A stretch of DNA of 37,993 nt from a virus, in the IMG/VR virus record IMGVR_UViG_3300044801_000339, positions 1 through 37,993 of that record. One strand, 5' to 3'. The notes under the pieces were generated by a model. That model had not been told where the DNA came from, did not search any database, and saw nothing but the letters and a program-made list of their open reading frames with translations. This document shows, one piece after another, positions 5,048 through 11,718 of this stretch. Both the position numbers and the translations under genes were made by a program. Position 1 is the first letter of the stretch. Each line of letters begins with the position of its first letter.

Positions 5048-7794
5048 AGAGGTAAGCCCATTTGTGACGGTGATGAAGGTAGCTTGAGACCATGGTCAGG
5101 CAACCTATTGAGTGCTTTGTCGATGACTTCCTGCTTGGCGACCACTCGCTTGCAGATGTTGACGTCGAGCGTGCCGTCGAGCACGAGGTGGATGACATGG
5201 ACCATCTTTTTTTGACCCATACGACAGAGGCGATCTTCTGCCTGGGAGAGCACGGCCGGGTTCCAGTCGATTTCGATGAACACGACGGTGGAGGCGGCGT
5301 AGAGGTTGAGACCGATGCCCGCGGCTTTGAGACCGCCGATGAAGATCTTCTTGTCACCTTCCTGGAAGGCGCGCACGACCTTTTCGCGGTCTTGCTGCCG
5401 GGTAGCACCGTGGAGCGATACGGCCTGATCTCCGTAGTGTTCGGCGAGTTTGGCCAGGACGTCTTGGTGGTGGGCAAAGATGACGAGTTTGTCGAGTCCG
5501 GCGGCGAGCATATCGTCGATGTATTCGATGCAGGCCGGGAGCTTGGCCAGGGCCGTCCTGTGTCGGAAGTCGGACATTTCCTGGAAGGCGACGCCGGTGA
5601 ACTCGTCGAGGGCACGCACGGCGAGTCGGTATTCGAGCTGAGTCTTGGCGGCTTCGAGTGCCGCCAGTTTGGCCTCGTAGTCACGTTCGTAGAGATCGCG
5701 CCAGCGGCGGAAGTCTGGATCGCGAGACCAATCGGCCTGGGCATCGTTGAGGGTGACGAGCTGGCGGCGTTTTGGGGGGAGATCCTTGAGAACGTCGCTC
5801 TTGAGCCTTCGGAGCATGAAGCTTGCGCGCAGTCGTTGTTGGAGTTCTCCGAGGTTGGTGGCGCCCGTGTCGACAGATACGACACTACCGCCACGTTTTT
5901 CGTCGTGGAGTCCGCAGTATCTTTTGAGAAAGGCGATCCTATCGCCGAACTTGGCAGGACAGATGGCAGCGGCCAGGGGCCAGATCTCTTTTGGGTAGTT
6001 CTCGATCGGCGTGCCGGTGAGGGCGAGGAACCTGTGTGCGCGCTGCAAGAGTCCTTCACGACCGAGTATCGCTTGCGAGCGTTTTGTATTATAGGTCTTG
6101 AGAGCTTGAGCCTCGTCACACACGAGAACATCCCAGACGCGTTTGAGAGATTCGGTGAAGGGGTTGACACCGATGAGCTTCTCGTAGTTGGTGATGACCA
6201 CGAGGTTGTCTTGTTTTGGAACCTCGAATTTTGGGCCTGTAGGGATGATCACTGTCATGGGCTTGACGAGCCATCGTTCGATTTCTTGCCTCCAGTTGAA
6301 ACGCAGAGTGCTTGGACACACGATGAGCACGCTTTTGGGCTTAGGGTCGCCTGACCGCAGGTGGTTCACGAAACCCAAAGCTTGAATCGTGTTGTGGGTC
6401 AGAATGTAGTCGTCGGTGACGTAGAGGCGGTCGGGAGAGTTGACAGCAAGGCATTGAGTTTCCTTGTGACCGACGAATTCGATGTTGATTATGGAACGAC
6501 AGGGGGGATATTTTTCGCGGATTATGTTGTGTTGTAGTTTTCTTGCTAAGCGACAAGGGACAATGTTGTTTGGCAACCGGACTGACATACGGTACGAGAC
6601 TCTGCATTTGGTTGTTTTAGGACGGATTCTTGCAGTTCCTCCCAAGCTCCAGACGAGGTGTTGCACGTCTTTAGCAAGCTGAAGCGACGAGCTGGAGTAT
6701 TCAATGTTACCATCTAGGGGCCGAACGTGTCCATCCGAGTCTATCAGTCCTTGGAGAAGTGAAATTCGGTTTTGAGTTGAGGTCCAGAGGTAGTTGTGGG
6801 GGATTTTTTTCTCGTAGCTGTGGTAACCCATGAGATCTATCTTGCGTAGATGATCTAGAAAGGCATTGGGACGACCTGGCTTGTGCTCCGTGGTGGTTAC
6901 AATGAACTCGATAGGACTTGTTTGAGGCGACAGGATGAAGCCTTGGGGGAGTAAGGATGATATGCGTTCAACACTTTCACGATCAGGAATCGTAACGTGT
7001 GCGCTAACTTGTGAGAGGCCACCATTTCCGAGAAGGTAGCCGATAACATACGGGTCTACGAAGAGAGGACGTCTTTTGTGGTCACAGGGTTCAACCAAAC
7101 GAACGAAGTGCTTGTGGTTGTTTTTGTCCTTGAGACCAATATCCATGATCTGTCTTGTGGTTAGTATCTTAGGAGGATTTTTTCGCTTACGGCGCAGGGG
7201 AGTGTTGACTTCCCACAGGTGGTCTTCACCACATTCAGTCGTTGCACCATCCTGAAAGGTTACTCGGAAGACTTTGCGGACTCCTTGTGGGTACACATTC
7301 TCAACAGGATATGAGAGACCGTCAGACCCGATGATGAGTTGTCCCTTTTTCACTTCTCCCATAGTGGTCCATCCATAGGGAGTGAGTATTTTAGCGTCCA
7401 GAGGTTGTTCTTTCCCAAGCCCCATATCGTCTCCGAGAAGCGTGTCTTTGTGATCTCGTATGAAGGCAATGCCTGCTAGTTGGTATGGAGCATACTTGAG
7501 ACCTTGAGGGGCTGGAACGAGAATGTCAGAGGTTACAGCTCTTGATTTGGCGAGTTTGTCCACATGAGTCTTGATGGCAGCAAGGGCAAGCTGGTTACAA
7601 TAAGAACGAAGACGTGTGGCGGACTCAACTCGATTAGACCACCAACGGTTTCCAATTCGCGCGTAGCAGGCTTTGCATCGTTTGTCAGGTGTGCAGAGGG
7701 AAGGTTCGTGGGGCTCGAAGCCAGCTTTGGTGAGGACAGAGCGATCTTCTGGCTTGTCGACCACGAAGATTCCTTTCCAGAATGTGACAATCAC
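5044..7794 (-). CDS. SNF2-family (SMARCAL1-like) helicase with intein
   Basis: 916-aa precursor; after intein removal the extein is about 576 aa. An N-terminal segment (VTFWKGIFVVDKPEDR, then GNRWWSNRVESATRL) resembles the short substrate-binding module before SMARCAL1-like helicases, with an inserted CTPDKRCKAC cysteine pair. Helicase motifs: Walker A DDMGLGK|T (residues 122-128, then 469 after the intein), Ia LIVCPSTLRFNW, DEAQ at 560-563, TGTP at 593-596, motif V and QAEDRLCRMGQ at 851-861. The family remodels or anneals branched DNA using ATP. I start it at GTG 7794, which overlaps the stop of the 61-aa gene (GTGA) and has GAAGG upstream; a longer frame to a TTG at 7854 has no such signal. 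The intein makes activity conditional on protein splicing. Confidence 0.93.
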   Translation of the reverse strand: MIVTFWKGIFVVDKPEDRSVLTKAGFEPHEPSLCTPDKRCKACYARIGNRWWSNRVESATRLRSYCNQLALAAIKTHVDKLAKSRAVTSDILVPAPQGLKYAPYQLAGIAFIRDHKDTLLGDDMGLGKEQPLDAKILTPYGWTTMGEVKKGQLIIGSDGLSYPVENVYPQGVRKVFRVTFQDGATTECGEDHLWEVNTPLRRKRKNPPKILTTRQIMDIGLKDKNNHKHFVRLVEPCDHKRRPLFVDPYVIGYLLGNGGLSQVSAHVTIPDRESVERISSLLPQGFILSPQTSPIEFIVTTTEHKPGRPNAFLDHLRKIDLMGYHSYEKKIPHNYLWTSTQNRISLLQGLIDSDGHVRPLDGNIEYSSSSLQLAKDVQHLVWSLGGTARIRPKTTKCRVSYRMSVRLPNNIVPCRLARKLQHNIIREKYPPCRSIINIEFVGHKETQCLAVNSPDRLYVTDDYILTHNTIQALGFVNHLRSGDPKPKSVLIVCPSTLRFNWRQEIERWLVKPMTVIIPTGPKFEVPKQDNLVVITNYEKLIGVNPFTESLKRVWDVLVCDEAQALKTYNTKRSQAILGREGLLQRAHRFLALTGTPIENYPKEIWPLAAAICPAKFGDRIAFLKRYCGLHDEKRGGSVVSVDTGATNLGELQQRLRASFMLRRLKSDVLKDLPPKRRQLVTLNDAQADWSRDPDFRRWRDLYERDYEAKLAALEAAKTQLEYRLAVRALDEFTGVAFQEMSDFRHRTALAKLPACIEYIDDMLAAGLDKLVIFAHHQDVLAKLAEHYGDQAVSLHGATRQQDREKVVRAFQEGDKKIFIGGLKAAGIGLNLYAASTVVFIEIDWNPAVLSQAEDRLCRMGQKKMVHVIHLVLDGTLDVNICKRVVAKQEVIDKALNRLPDHGLKLPSSPSQMGLPL
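6391..7410 (-). mobile_element. class 3 (WCT) intein with LAGLIDADG endonuclease domain
   Basis: A 340-aa in-frame insertion between Lys and Thr of the helicase Walker A motif. It begins EQPLDAKILTPYGW, without the usual Cys or Ser at position 1, and ends THN followed by Thr +1. The class 3 triad is visible: Trp in block B (CGEDHLW), Cys in block F (KETQCLAV) and Thr in block G (LTHN). Two endonuclease motifs are present: GYLLGNGGL (block C) and LLQGLIDSDG (block E). In block C the catalytic Asp is replaced by Asn. The DNA is AT-richer than the flanking helicase. Splicing is expected from the motifs; homing is doubtful because of the Asn substitution. Confidence 0.92.
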
Positions 7795-7976
7795 TTGAGG
7801 CCAACCTTCTTTCTGACACCCATTACAGCTTCGACTAGAGACGCTTTTGAACAATTGAAGGTCTCGTCAGTCTTACTGTTGACAATCAATGACTTGTACT
7901 TCATCGAACCTTGTTTTCCAGCGTTGGTTGTCACATAGGTTCTGAGTATCGGGCGCGTCGGTCGCCTTGTTTTCAT
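7791..7976 (-). CDS. small basic hypothetical protein, 61 aa
   Basis: Begins MKTRRPTRPILRTYV and is rich in Lys and Arg. ATG at 7976 is preceded by GAGGAACGTC, a good ribosome binding site, and the stop overlaps the helicase GTG (GTGA). It is the first gene of the leftward block. An alternative view is that it is the N-terminus of the helicase joined by a frameshift, but the coupled GTGA junction and the natural helicase start favour a separate gene. Confidence 0.6.
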   Translation of the reverse strand: MKTRRPTRPILRTYVTTNAGKQGSMKYKSLIVNSKTDETFNCSKASLVEAVMGVRKKVGLK

Positions 7977-8065
7977 GACGTTCCTCGGAGTGTGAGGGCG
8001 TAGTTTACCATCTAGTTTTCGGCAGGTCGATAGGACAGATTTGCTCCGGGAGGCAACGACTCATC

Positions 8066-8071
8066 ATTATA
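8066..8071 (-). promoter_or_regulatory. putative -10 box of leftward promoter
   Basis: On the minus strand a perfect TATAAT lies about 90 bases upstream of the first leftward start codon. No good -35 is spaced at 16-18 bases (the nearest is TTCATG at 19). It sits in the 260-bp divergent intergenic region, where a promoter for the leftward block is required. Confidence 0.45.
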
Positions 8072-8129
8072 TGTGTCTATTAGTACGCACCATGAAGTCT
8101 AGCAACGAAAACTTTTTTGAAATACCCTA

Positions 8130-8158
8130 TTGACGAGTGCTATTGCTGGCGTTACGGT
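8130..8158 (+). promoter_or_regulatory. putative rightward promoter
   Basis: TTGACG at 8130-8135, a 17-base spacer, then TACGGT at 8153-8158. The start codon of the candidate SSB gene follows about 80 bases later. The -35 is strong and the -10 weak. This would drive the rightward replication block. Confidence 0.4.
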
Positions 8159-8236
8159 GCTTTTTGCAATCGAGCCGGAGATGGTCATGGTGACCTTGGA
8201 CCGGCAACCACCCCAGAGGACAGTGAAGGAGATACC

Positions 8237-8764
8237 ATGGCACGAGGAAAGAATACACAGGCAGAGGCACAGGTCGTAAGGGCACCGGCGGACTTTCGAG
8301 ATCTCGGTTCGGTCACGGCTGAGTGCTGGTTCAACCTGGAGCCGGGCAACGTCATGCAGGGCACGTTGCTTGGCATGTACGAGATGAAGGACGACAGGTC
8401 GAGCAAGCCTGGCGCGATGAAGAACTTCTTTCAGATCTGCGTGACGGAGCCCGGAGCACGCGGCCGTTACGGCAAGGGCGAGGATGCCGAGGTTTCGGAA
8501 ATTCCTGTCGGCGCCGTGGTCAATCTCAACTACGGCGTCAAGACGAAGGTGCTGGAGACTCTTTTGCCGAGCATCCAGAACAACGCCAAGCACGCGGTGT
8601 GGATCCATTGCGGCGAGAAGATCAAGGTCGGCAAGGGTCAAACGATGTGGGTCATCACCTGCAAGTCGAAGATGTTGCGGGCGCCCACCGCGGCTCCCGA
8701 GCCGGATTTTTCCGACGTGGAGCCCGAGACCACGAGCTCCAGCTCCGACACCTCCGAGGAGTAG
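8237..8764 (+). CDS. candidate ssDNA-binding (OB-fold-like) protein
   Basis: 175-aa protein starting MARGKN, with AAGGAG six bases before the ATG. The centre is beta-rich (residues about 35-150: LEPGNVMQGTLLGMYEM, FFQICVTEP, VNLNYGVKTKVLETLL, KHAVWIHCGEKIKVGKGQ), consistent with an OB-like barrel. The C-terminus is strongly acidic with a run of serines (TTSSSSDTSEE), resembling the acidic tails of bacterial and phage single-stranded DNA-binding proteins. It is the first gene of the rightward block that contains the DNA polymerase, opposite the helicase block. No family is firmly recognised; the SSB role is inferred from tail, fold and position. Confidence 0.55.
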   Translation: MARGKNTQAEAQVVRAPADFRDLGSVTAECWFNLEPGNVMQGTLLGMYEMKDDRSSKPGAMKNFFQICVTEPGARGRYGKGEDAEVSEIPVGAVVNLNYGVKTKVLETLLPSIQNNAKHAVWIHCGEKIKVGKGQTMWVITCKSKMLRAPTAAPEPDFSDVEPETTSSSSDTSEE

Positions 8765-8767
8765 ACC

Positions 8768-8962
8768 ATGCCACGTCCGGTGGCAATACGGGTCAGTTAC
8801 CGTAACGACGCCGCTTTTCTGCTGCGATTCGAAGAGGCCGTGAGCAAAGATCTGAATCAGACGGAAGAGTGGCGGCGCAAGGTGTGTGAGAAGTCCCGCG
8901 AGCTTGCGCAGTTGCTTCTGACGGCCAAGGATAGCAGCAAGCAGACCGAGAGGAAGAAGTAG
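8768..8962 (+). CDS. small charged helical protein, 64 aa
   Basis: Begins MPRPVAIRVSYRND and is followed by a long amphipathic, highly charged helix ending in KQTERKK. The GGAG of the ribosome binding site lies in the last codons of the preceding gene, so the two are likely co-expressed. It ends eight bases before a strong terminator. Function unknown. Confidence 0.7.
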   Translation: MPRPVAIRVSYRNDAAFLLRFEEAVSKDLNQTEEWRRKVCEKSRELAQLLLTAKDSSKQTERKK

Positions 8963-8969
8963 CGGGAAG

Positions 8970-9015
8970 ACCTACTCTACCGACCACTGGGGAGGTAGAG
9001 TAGGTTTTTGTTTTT
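8970..9015 (+). terminator. rho-independent terminator
   Basis: A perfect 12-bp stem, ACCTACTCTACC at 8970-8981 with GGTAGAGTAGGT at 8994-9005, a 12-base loop, and a T-rich tail TTTTTGTTTTT. It separates the SSB-like pair of genes from the following ones. Confidence 0.93.
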
Positions 9016-9036
9016 GGGAACCTATTGGAGGTCATC

Positions 9037-9477
9037 ATGTCGGAGAATTTGCTTTCAAGAGTTTCGCAACCGGTTGACGAAGAGGGGGTGCCGACGATCT
9101 GGATTTCGTTCTGTAACGAACTTGGGATCTATCACTGTCATAGGGAGGCCGAGGGCGAGGAGTCGTCGGACGAGAAGTTCACGCGTAACGAGTTGCTCGA
9201 CATCGTCGAGGGTCTCATGAAGTCGGGGCAATTGGCAACGGCCCAGCAGTTGGCGGGGATGTGCGCGTGGGCGAGGCTATTCGCTCACAAGATCGTGGTT
9301 TTCTATACCTCGGGCAGCTTTAAGATTTTTAATCCCACGCCGCCGCCGCCCGAAGAGCAGGAAGACACGGCGGAGATGAAGAAGTTTCTGGCGGAGTGGA
9401 ATGCCAAGCATCCGACGAGCGACACGATCCCAACGGTCGTGGGCTACAGATCTACTTCCTCAAAGGAGACCAGATGA
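9037..9477 (+). CDS. hypothetical protein, 146 aa
   Basis: Begins MSENLLSRVSQPVDEEG; ATG at 9037 is preceded by TTGGAGG. A beta segment (PTIWISFCNELGIYHCH) is followed by an acidic helix (EKFTRNELLDIVEGLMK), a helical hairpin around AQQLAGMCAWARLF and a proline-rich linker (NPTPPPPEEQ). Unknown. Its stop codon overlaps the 8-bp sequence duplicated at the ends of the adjacent methyltransferase cassette, so the insertion left this gene intact. Confidence 0.75.
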   Translation: MSENLLSRVSQPVDEEGVPTIWISFCNELGIYHCHREAEGEESSDEKFTRNELLDIVEGLMKSGQLATAQQLAGMCAWARLFAHKIVVFYTSGSFKIFNPTPPPPEEQEDTAEMKKFLAEWNAKHPTSDTIPTVVGYRSTSSKETR

Positions 9478-9480
9478 AAC

Positions 9481-10091
9481 CATGCCTATTCGGTTGACAC
9501 TCAATGACTGAAACTGCAAATCTTAGAATTGTTCCAGGTGACGGTCCAGATTTTTATCCGACGCCTGCATGGGCCGTGCGAGGGTTGTTGTCTGTAGAAA
9601 CGTTTACAGGGACAATTTGCGAACCTTGTTGCGGGGCAGGGCATATATCAAAAGCGCTCGAAATCGCCGGATATAGAGTCGTTTCGTCCGACTTGTACAA
9701 TTACGGGTATGGCATAAGCGGAAGAGATGCGCGCAGTCTCTCAAAAGCGGTCAATGTTGTGACTAACCCACCGTACAATCTTGCCACTGAGATGCTGCCA
9801 CATCTTCTTTCTGTCACGGAGAGAAGGGTTGCACTGTTGACGCGAATGGCGTTCTTGGAGAGCAAGGTCAGGTTCTTAATTTTTAACAAGTTTCGTCCTG
9901 CGCGTGTTCATGTCTTCTCTGAGAGGCTTTCTATGGCACCTAGTGGCAAAGACGTGAAGGGTGGGGGAACCGTGTCTCATTGCTGGATTGTATGGGATCG
10001 TGAAAACAAGGGATCGACAGTGCTTGACTGGATCACTCCTGGATTCAAAACAAAAGGGCTGTTGTAAATGGGCGTCAACCGGATAGGCATG
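9481..10091. mobile_element. 611-bp TIR-bounded methyltransferase cassette
   Basis: The ends are inverted repeats: CATGCCTATTCGGTTGAC at 9481-9498, and GTCAACCGGATAGGCATG at 10074-10091, 17 of 18 bases matching. The cassette is flanked by identical 8-bp direct repeats, GATGAAAC, at 9473-9480 and 10092-10099, as expected for a target-site duplication. The only gene inside is the NPPY methyltransferase; there is no transposase. G+C is about one half in sampled lines, lower than in flanking genes. It may be a non-autonomous element moved by a transposase supplied elsewhere. A related end motif occurs at 37658. Confidence 0.8.
9504..10067 (+). CDS. NPPY class I SAM DNA methyltransferase-like protein
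   Basis: 187 aa. Motifs: DFYPTPAWAV near residue 16, a SAM-binding loop CEPCCGAGH near 38-46, and catalytic VVTNPPYNLA near 84-93, typical of N6-adenine DNA methyltransferases. The compact size leaves no obvious separate target-recognition domain, so specificity is unknown. The second methyltransferase at 35668 has a similar arrangement (TP-W, EP-G, TNPPF, FL-S), so the two are likely distant paralogues. The start at 9504 lacks a ribosome binding site and lies six bases inside the left inverted repeat, whose inner end TTGACA could serve as a -35. The stop falls seven bases before the right repeat, so the cassette is essentially only this gene. Confidence 0.85.
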   Translation: MTETANLRIVPGDGPDFYPTPAWAVRGLLSVETFTGTICEPCCGAGHISKALEIAGYRVVSSDLYNYGYGISGRDARSLSKAVNVVTNPPYNLATEMLPHLLSVTERRVALLTRMAFLESKVRFLIFNKFRPARVHVFSERLSMAPSGKDVKGGGTVSHCWIVWDRENKGSTVLDWITPGFKTKGLL

Positions 10092-10141
10092 GATGAAACG
10101 GTTAATGTTGTTGACTCGCCTCGTATGAGAGGGCCTGTGAC

Positions 10142-10648
10142 ATGTTAGGCAGGTCGCGAGGCATACGGTCGATAGGTCAAAGACCTATAACCATTAGTGG
10201 GGGGCTTGAACCATCACACGTCCCTGGTCTGGTTATTCAGGGACGAGAGATAGATCTTGCTCGGCCTACAGTGCCCAGGCGTCGACCCATGTCTCCTCTT
10301 TATGAGCGTAGCCTCGCGGCGGGGCAGTTTGAGAGACAGAGCCCGAAGCTTTTGAGGGATTGCCTTTACGATCGCATGGTCGACGGCGAGTTTCATGACG
10401 TCGCTGAGATCGACTCCTGGCTGCCAGGCAACCAGTGGGTGCAGGCGATGGTAGATCTCATCAAGTGGGGATTTGCCTTCGACAAGAGAGAGCGATCTTT
10501 CAGGCTGCGCAAACGGAGGTTGGGCGAACGTCGTCAATATGTCGTGCCCTTGTTGTCGGGAGTTACGTTGCCTCGTTACTACAAGGAAGAGGGCGAGGCG
10601 ACCGAAAAGTCTTCGGGGACGGAGGACGAGGGGCCTTTTGATGATTGA
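10142..10648 (+). CDS. hypothetical basic protein, 168 aa
   Basis: The central part (YERSLAAGQFERQSPKLLRD through DKRERSFRLRKRRL) has alternating helices and an arginine-rich segment reminiscent of a winged helix, but no family is recognised. The N-terminal 45 residues are low-complexity and basic. Start uncertain: ATG at 10142 has a weak GAGAGG upstream, and another ATG exists at 10289. It precedes the first HerA ATPase. Confidence 0.6.
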   Translation: MLGRSRGIRSIGQRPITISGGLEPSHVPGLVIQGREIDLARPTVPRRRPMSPLYERSLAAGQFERQSPKLLRDCLYDRMVDGEFHDVAEIDSWLPGNQWVQAMVDLIKWGFAFDKRERSFRLRKRRLGERRQYVVPLLSGVTLPRYYKEEGEATEKSSGTEDEGPFDD

Positions 10649-10663
10649 ACGTCCGTTTGCGAG

Positions 10664-11716
10664 GTGCCTGACGAAGAACGGATGGTGCTCGACGGCGAAG
10701 GCAAGCTCGTGTTGTCGGCTCTCGACATGGTGACGGAGACGATCGGTATTCTGGCTCGCAAGGGTGCCGGCAAGACGTACCTTGGGACCGTGATTGCAGA
10801 GGAGTATTTGGCGAGCTCGTTCGCGATACCCTTCGTGGTTTTGGATCCGACCGGCGTCTGGCGAGGTCTGGGCGCCGACGTCGATGGACGTCCCAACGAC
10901 AACCGATTGGTCGTGTTTGGGGGAGCGAGCGGTCACTATCCGCTGGGAGTCGACCAGGGACGACAGTTGGCCAAGCTGGTCGTGGGCATGCGTCCTTTGC
11001 CCGTGGTACTAGATTTATCGGGCTTGAGTCCGGAAGATCAACACGGGTTCGTGGCCGATTTCGTGGGCGAGCTGTATCTTCTCAACAAGGAGCCTTTGCA
11101 CCTGTTTATCGACGAAGCTGACACGTTTGCGCCACAGAGCTTGGATAAGTCGTCGAGGCACCAGAAGAGATCGCTGAGCACGGTCGACAATCTGGTTAGG
11201 CGAGGTCGAACTCGGGGGCTTGGAAACACTCTCATTACCCAGAGGGCCGCCGTCATTAACAAGAACGTCTTGTCCCAGGTGGGTGCCATGTTCTACCTGC
11301 GCATGGGTGCCCCTCATGATTTGGACGCCGCCGAACGGTGGATGGCCGAGCAGGTGAAGCCCGAGGCCATGCGCGAGTGTCGCAGGAACTTGCCCATACT
11401 GGGGCAGGGGCAGGCGTACTACTTACATGGTGGGGATAGGTACACATTCAGCAGGTTTACAGTGAGGGCGAAGAATACGTTCGATTCGTCGGCGACACCC
11501 AGGATGGGCGAGACGGCGAGAACCATGAGGTTGGCTCCTCTTGGAGCGGACGTCCGTATGAAGATCGAGAGTTTCTTGGAAGTCAGATCGGCACCTGCGA
11601 CGGGAGATCTCGTGGAGTTAAACGAGAGATCTGAATTCGATTCGGAAAGGAACGACTTGCCGGTATTGGGTCAGGAAGCCGATGAAGAAGATCTTGACGA
11701 CGATTTGGAAGGGTGA
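10664..11716 (+). CDS. HerA/FtsK-type ATPase (DUF87-like) 1
   Basis: 350 aa. Walker A is RKGAGKT at residues 32-38; Walker B is LFIDEAD with Asp150/Glu151; VRRGRTRGLGNTLITQR supplies the sensor/arginine-finger region of the HerA-FtsK superfamily. The VVLDPTGVWRGL and VVFGGASGHYPL segments are typical of phage and plasmid DUF87 ATPases. The C-terminus is acidic (EADEEDLDDDLEG). It should be a ring-forming ATP-driven motor or nucleic-acid translocase. Start at GTG 10664 or ATG 10682; neither has a strong ribosome binding site. It is followed directly by the H1-like repeat gene and the second HerA-type ATPase, suggesting a common process. Confidence 0.85.
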   Translation: MPDEERMVLDGEGKLVLSALDMVTETIGILARKGAGKTYLGTVIAEEYLASSFAIPFVVLDPTGVWRGLGADVDGRPNDNRLVVFGGASGHYPLGVDQGRQLAKLVVGMRPLPVVLDLSGLSPEDQHGFVADFVGELYLLNKEPLHLFIDEADTFAPQSLDKSSRHQKRSLSTVDNLVRRGRTRGLGNTLITQRAAVINKNVLSQVGAMFYLRMGAPHDLDAAERWMAEQVKPEAMRECRRNLPILGQGQAYYLHGGDRYTFSRFTVRAKNTFDSSATPRMGETARTMRLAPLGADVRMKIESFLEVRSAPATGDLVELNERSEFDSERNDLPVLGQEADEEDLDDDLEG

Positions 11717-11718
11717 CT

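Noticed and set aside
4959-6170. 403-codon minus-strand frame overlapping the helicase
   Set aside because: Serine/proline-rich shadow in another frame of the helicase gene.
5092-6354. 420-codon plus-strand frame over the helicase
   Set aside because: Antisense shadow of the helicase motifs; acidic repetitive translation without a start signal.
7792-7854. Starting the helicase at TTG 7854
   Set aside because: There is no ribosome site, and it would overlap the 61-aa gene in another frame; the GTG at 7794 has coupling and a site upstream.
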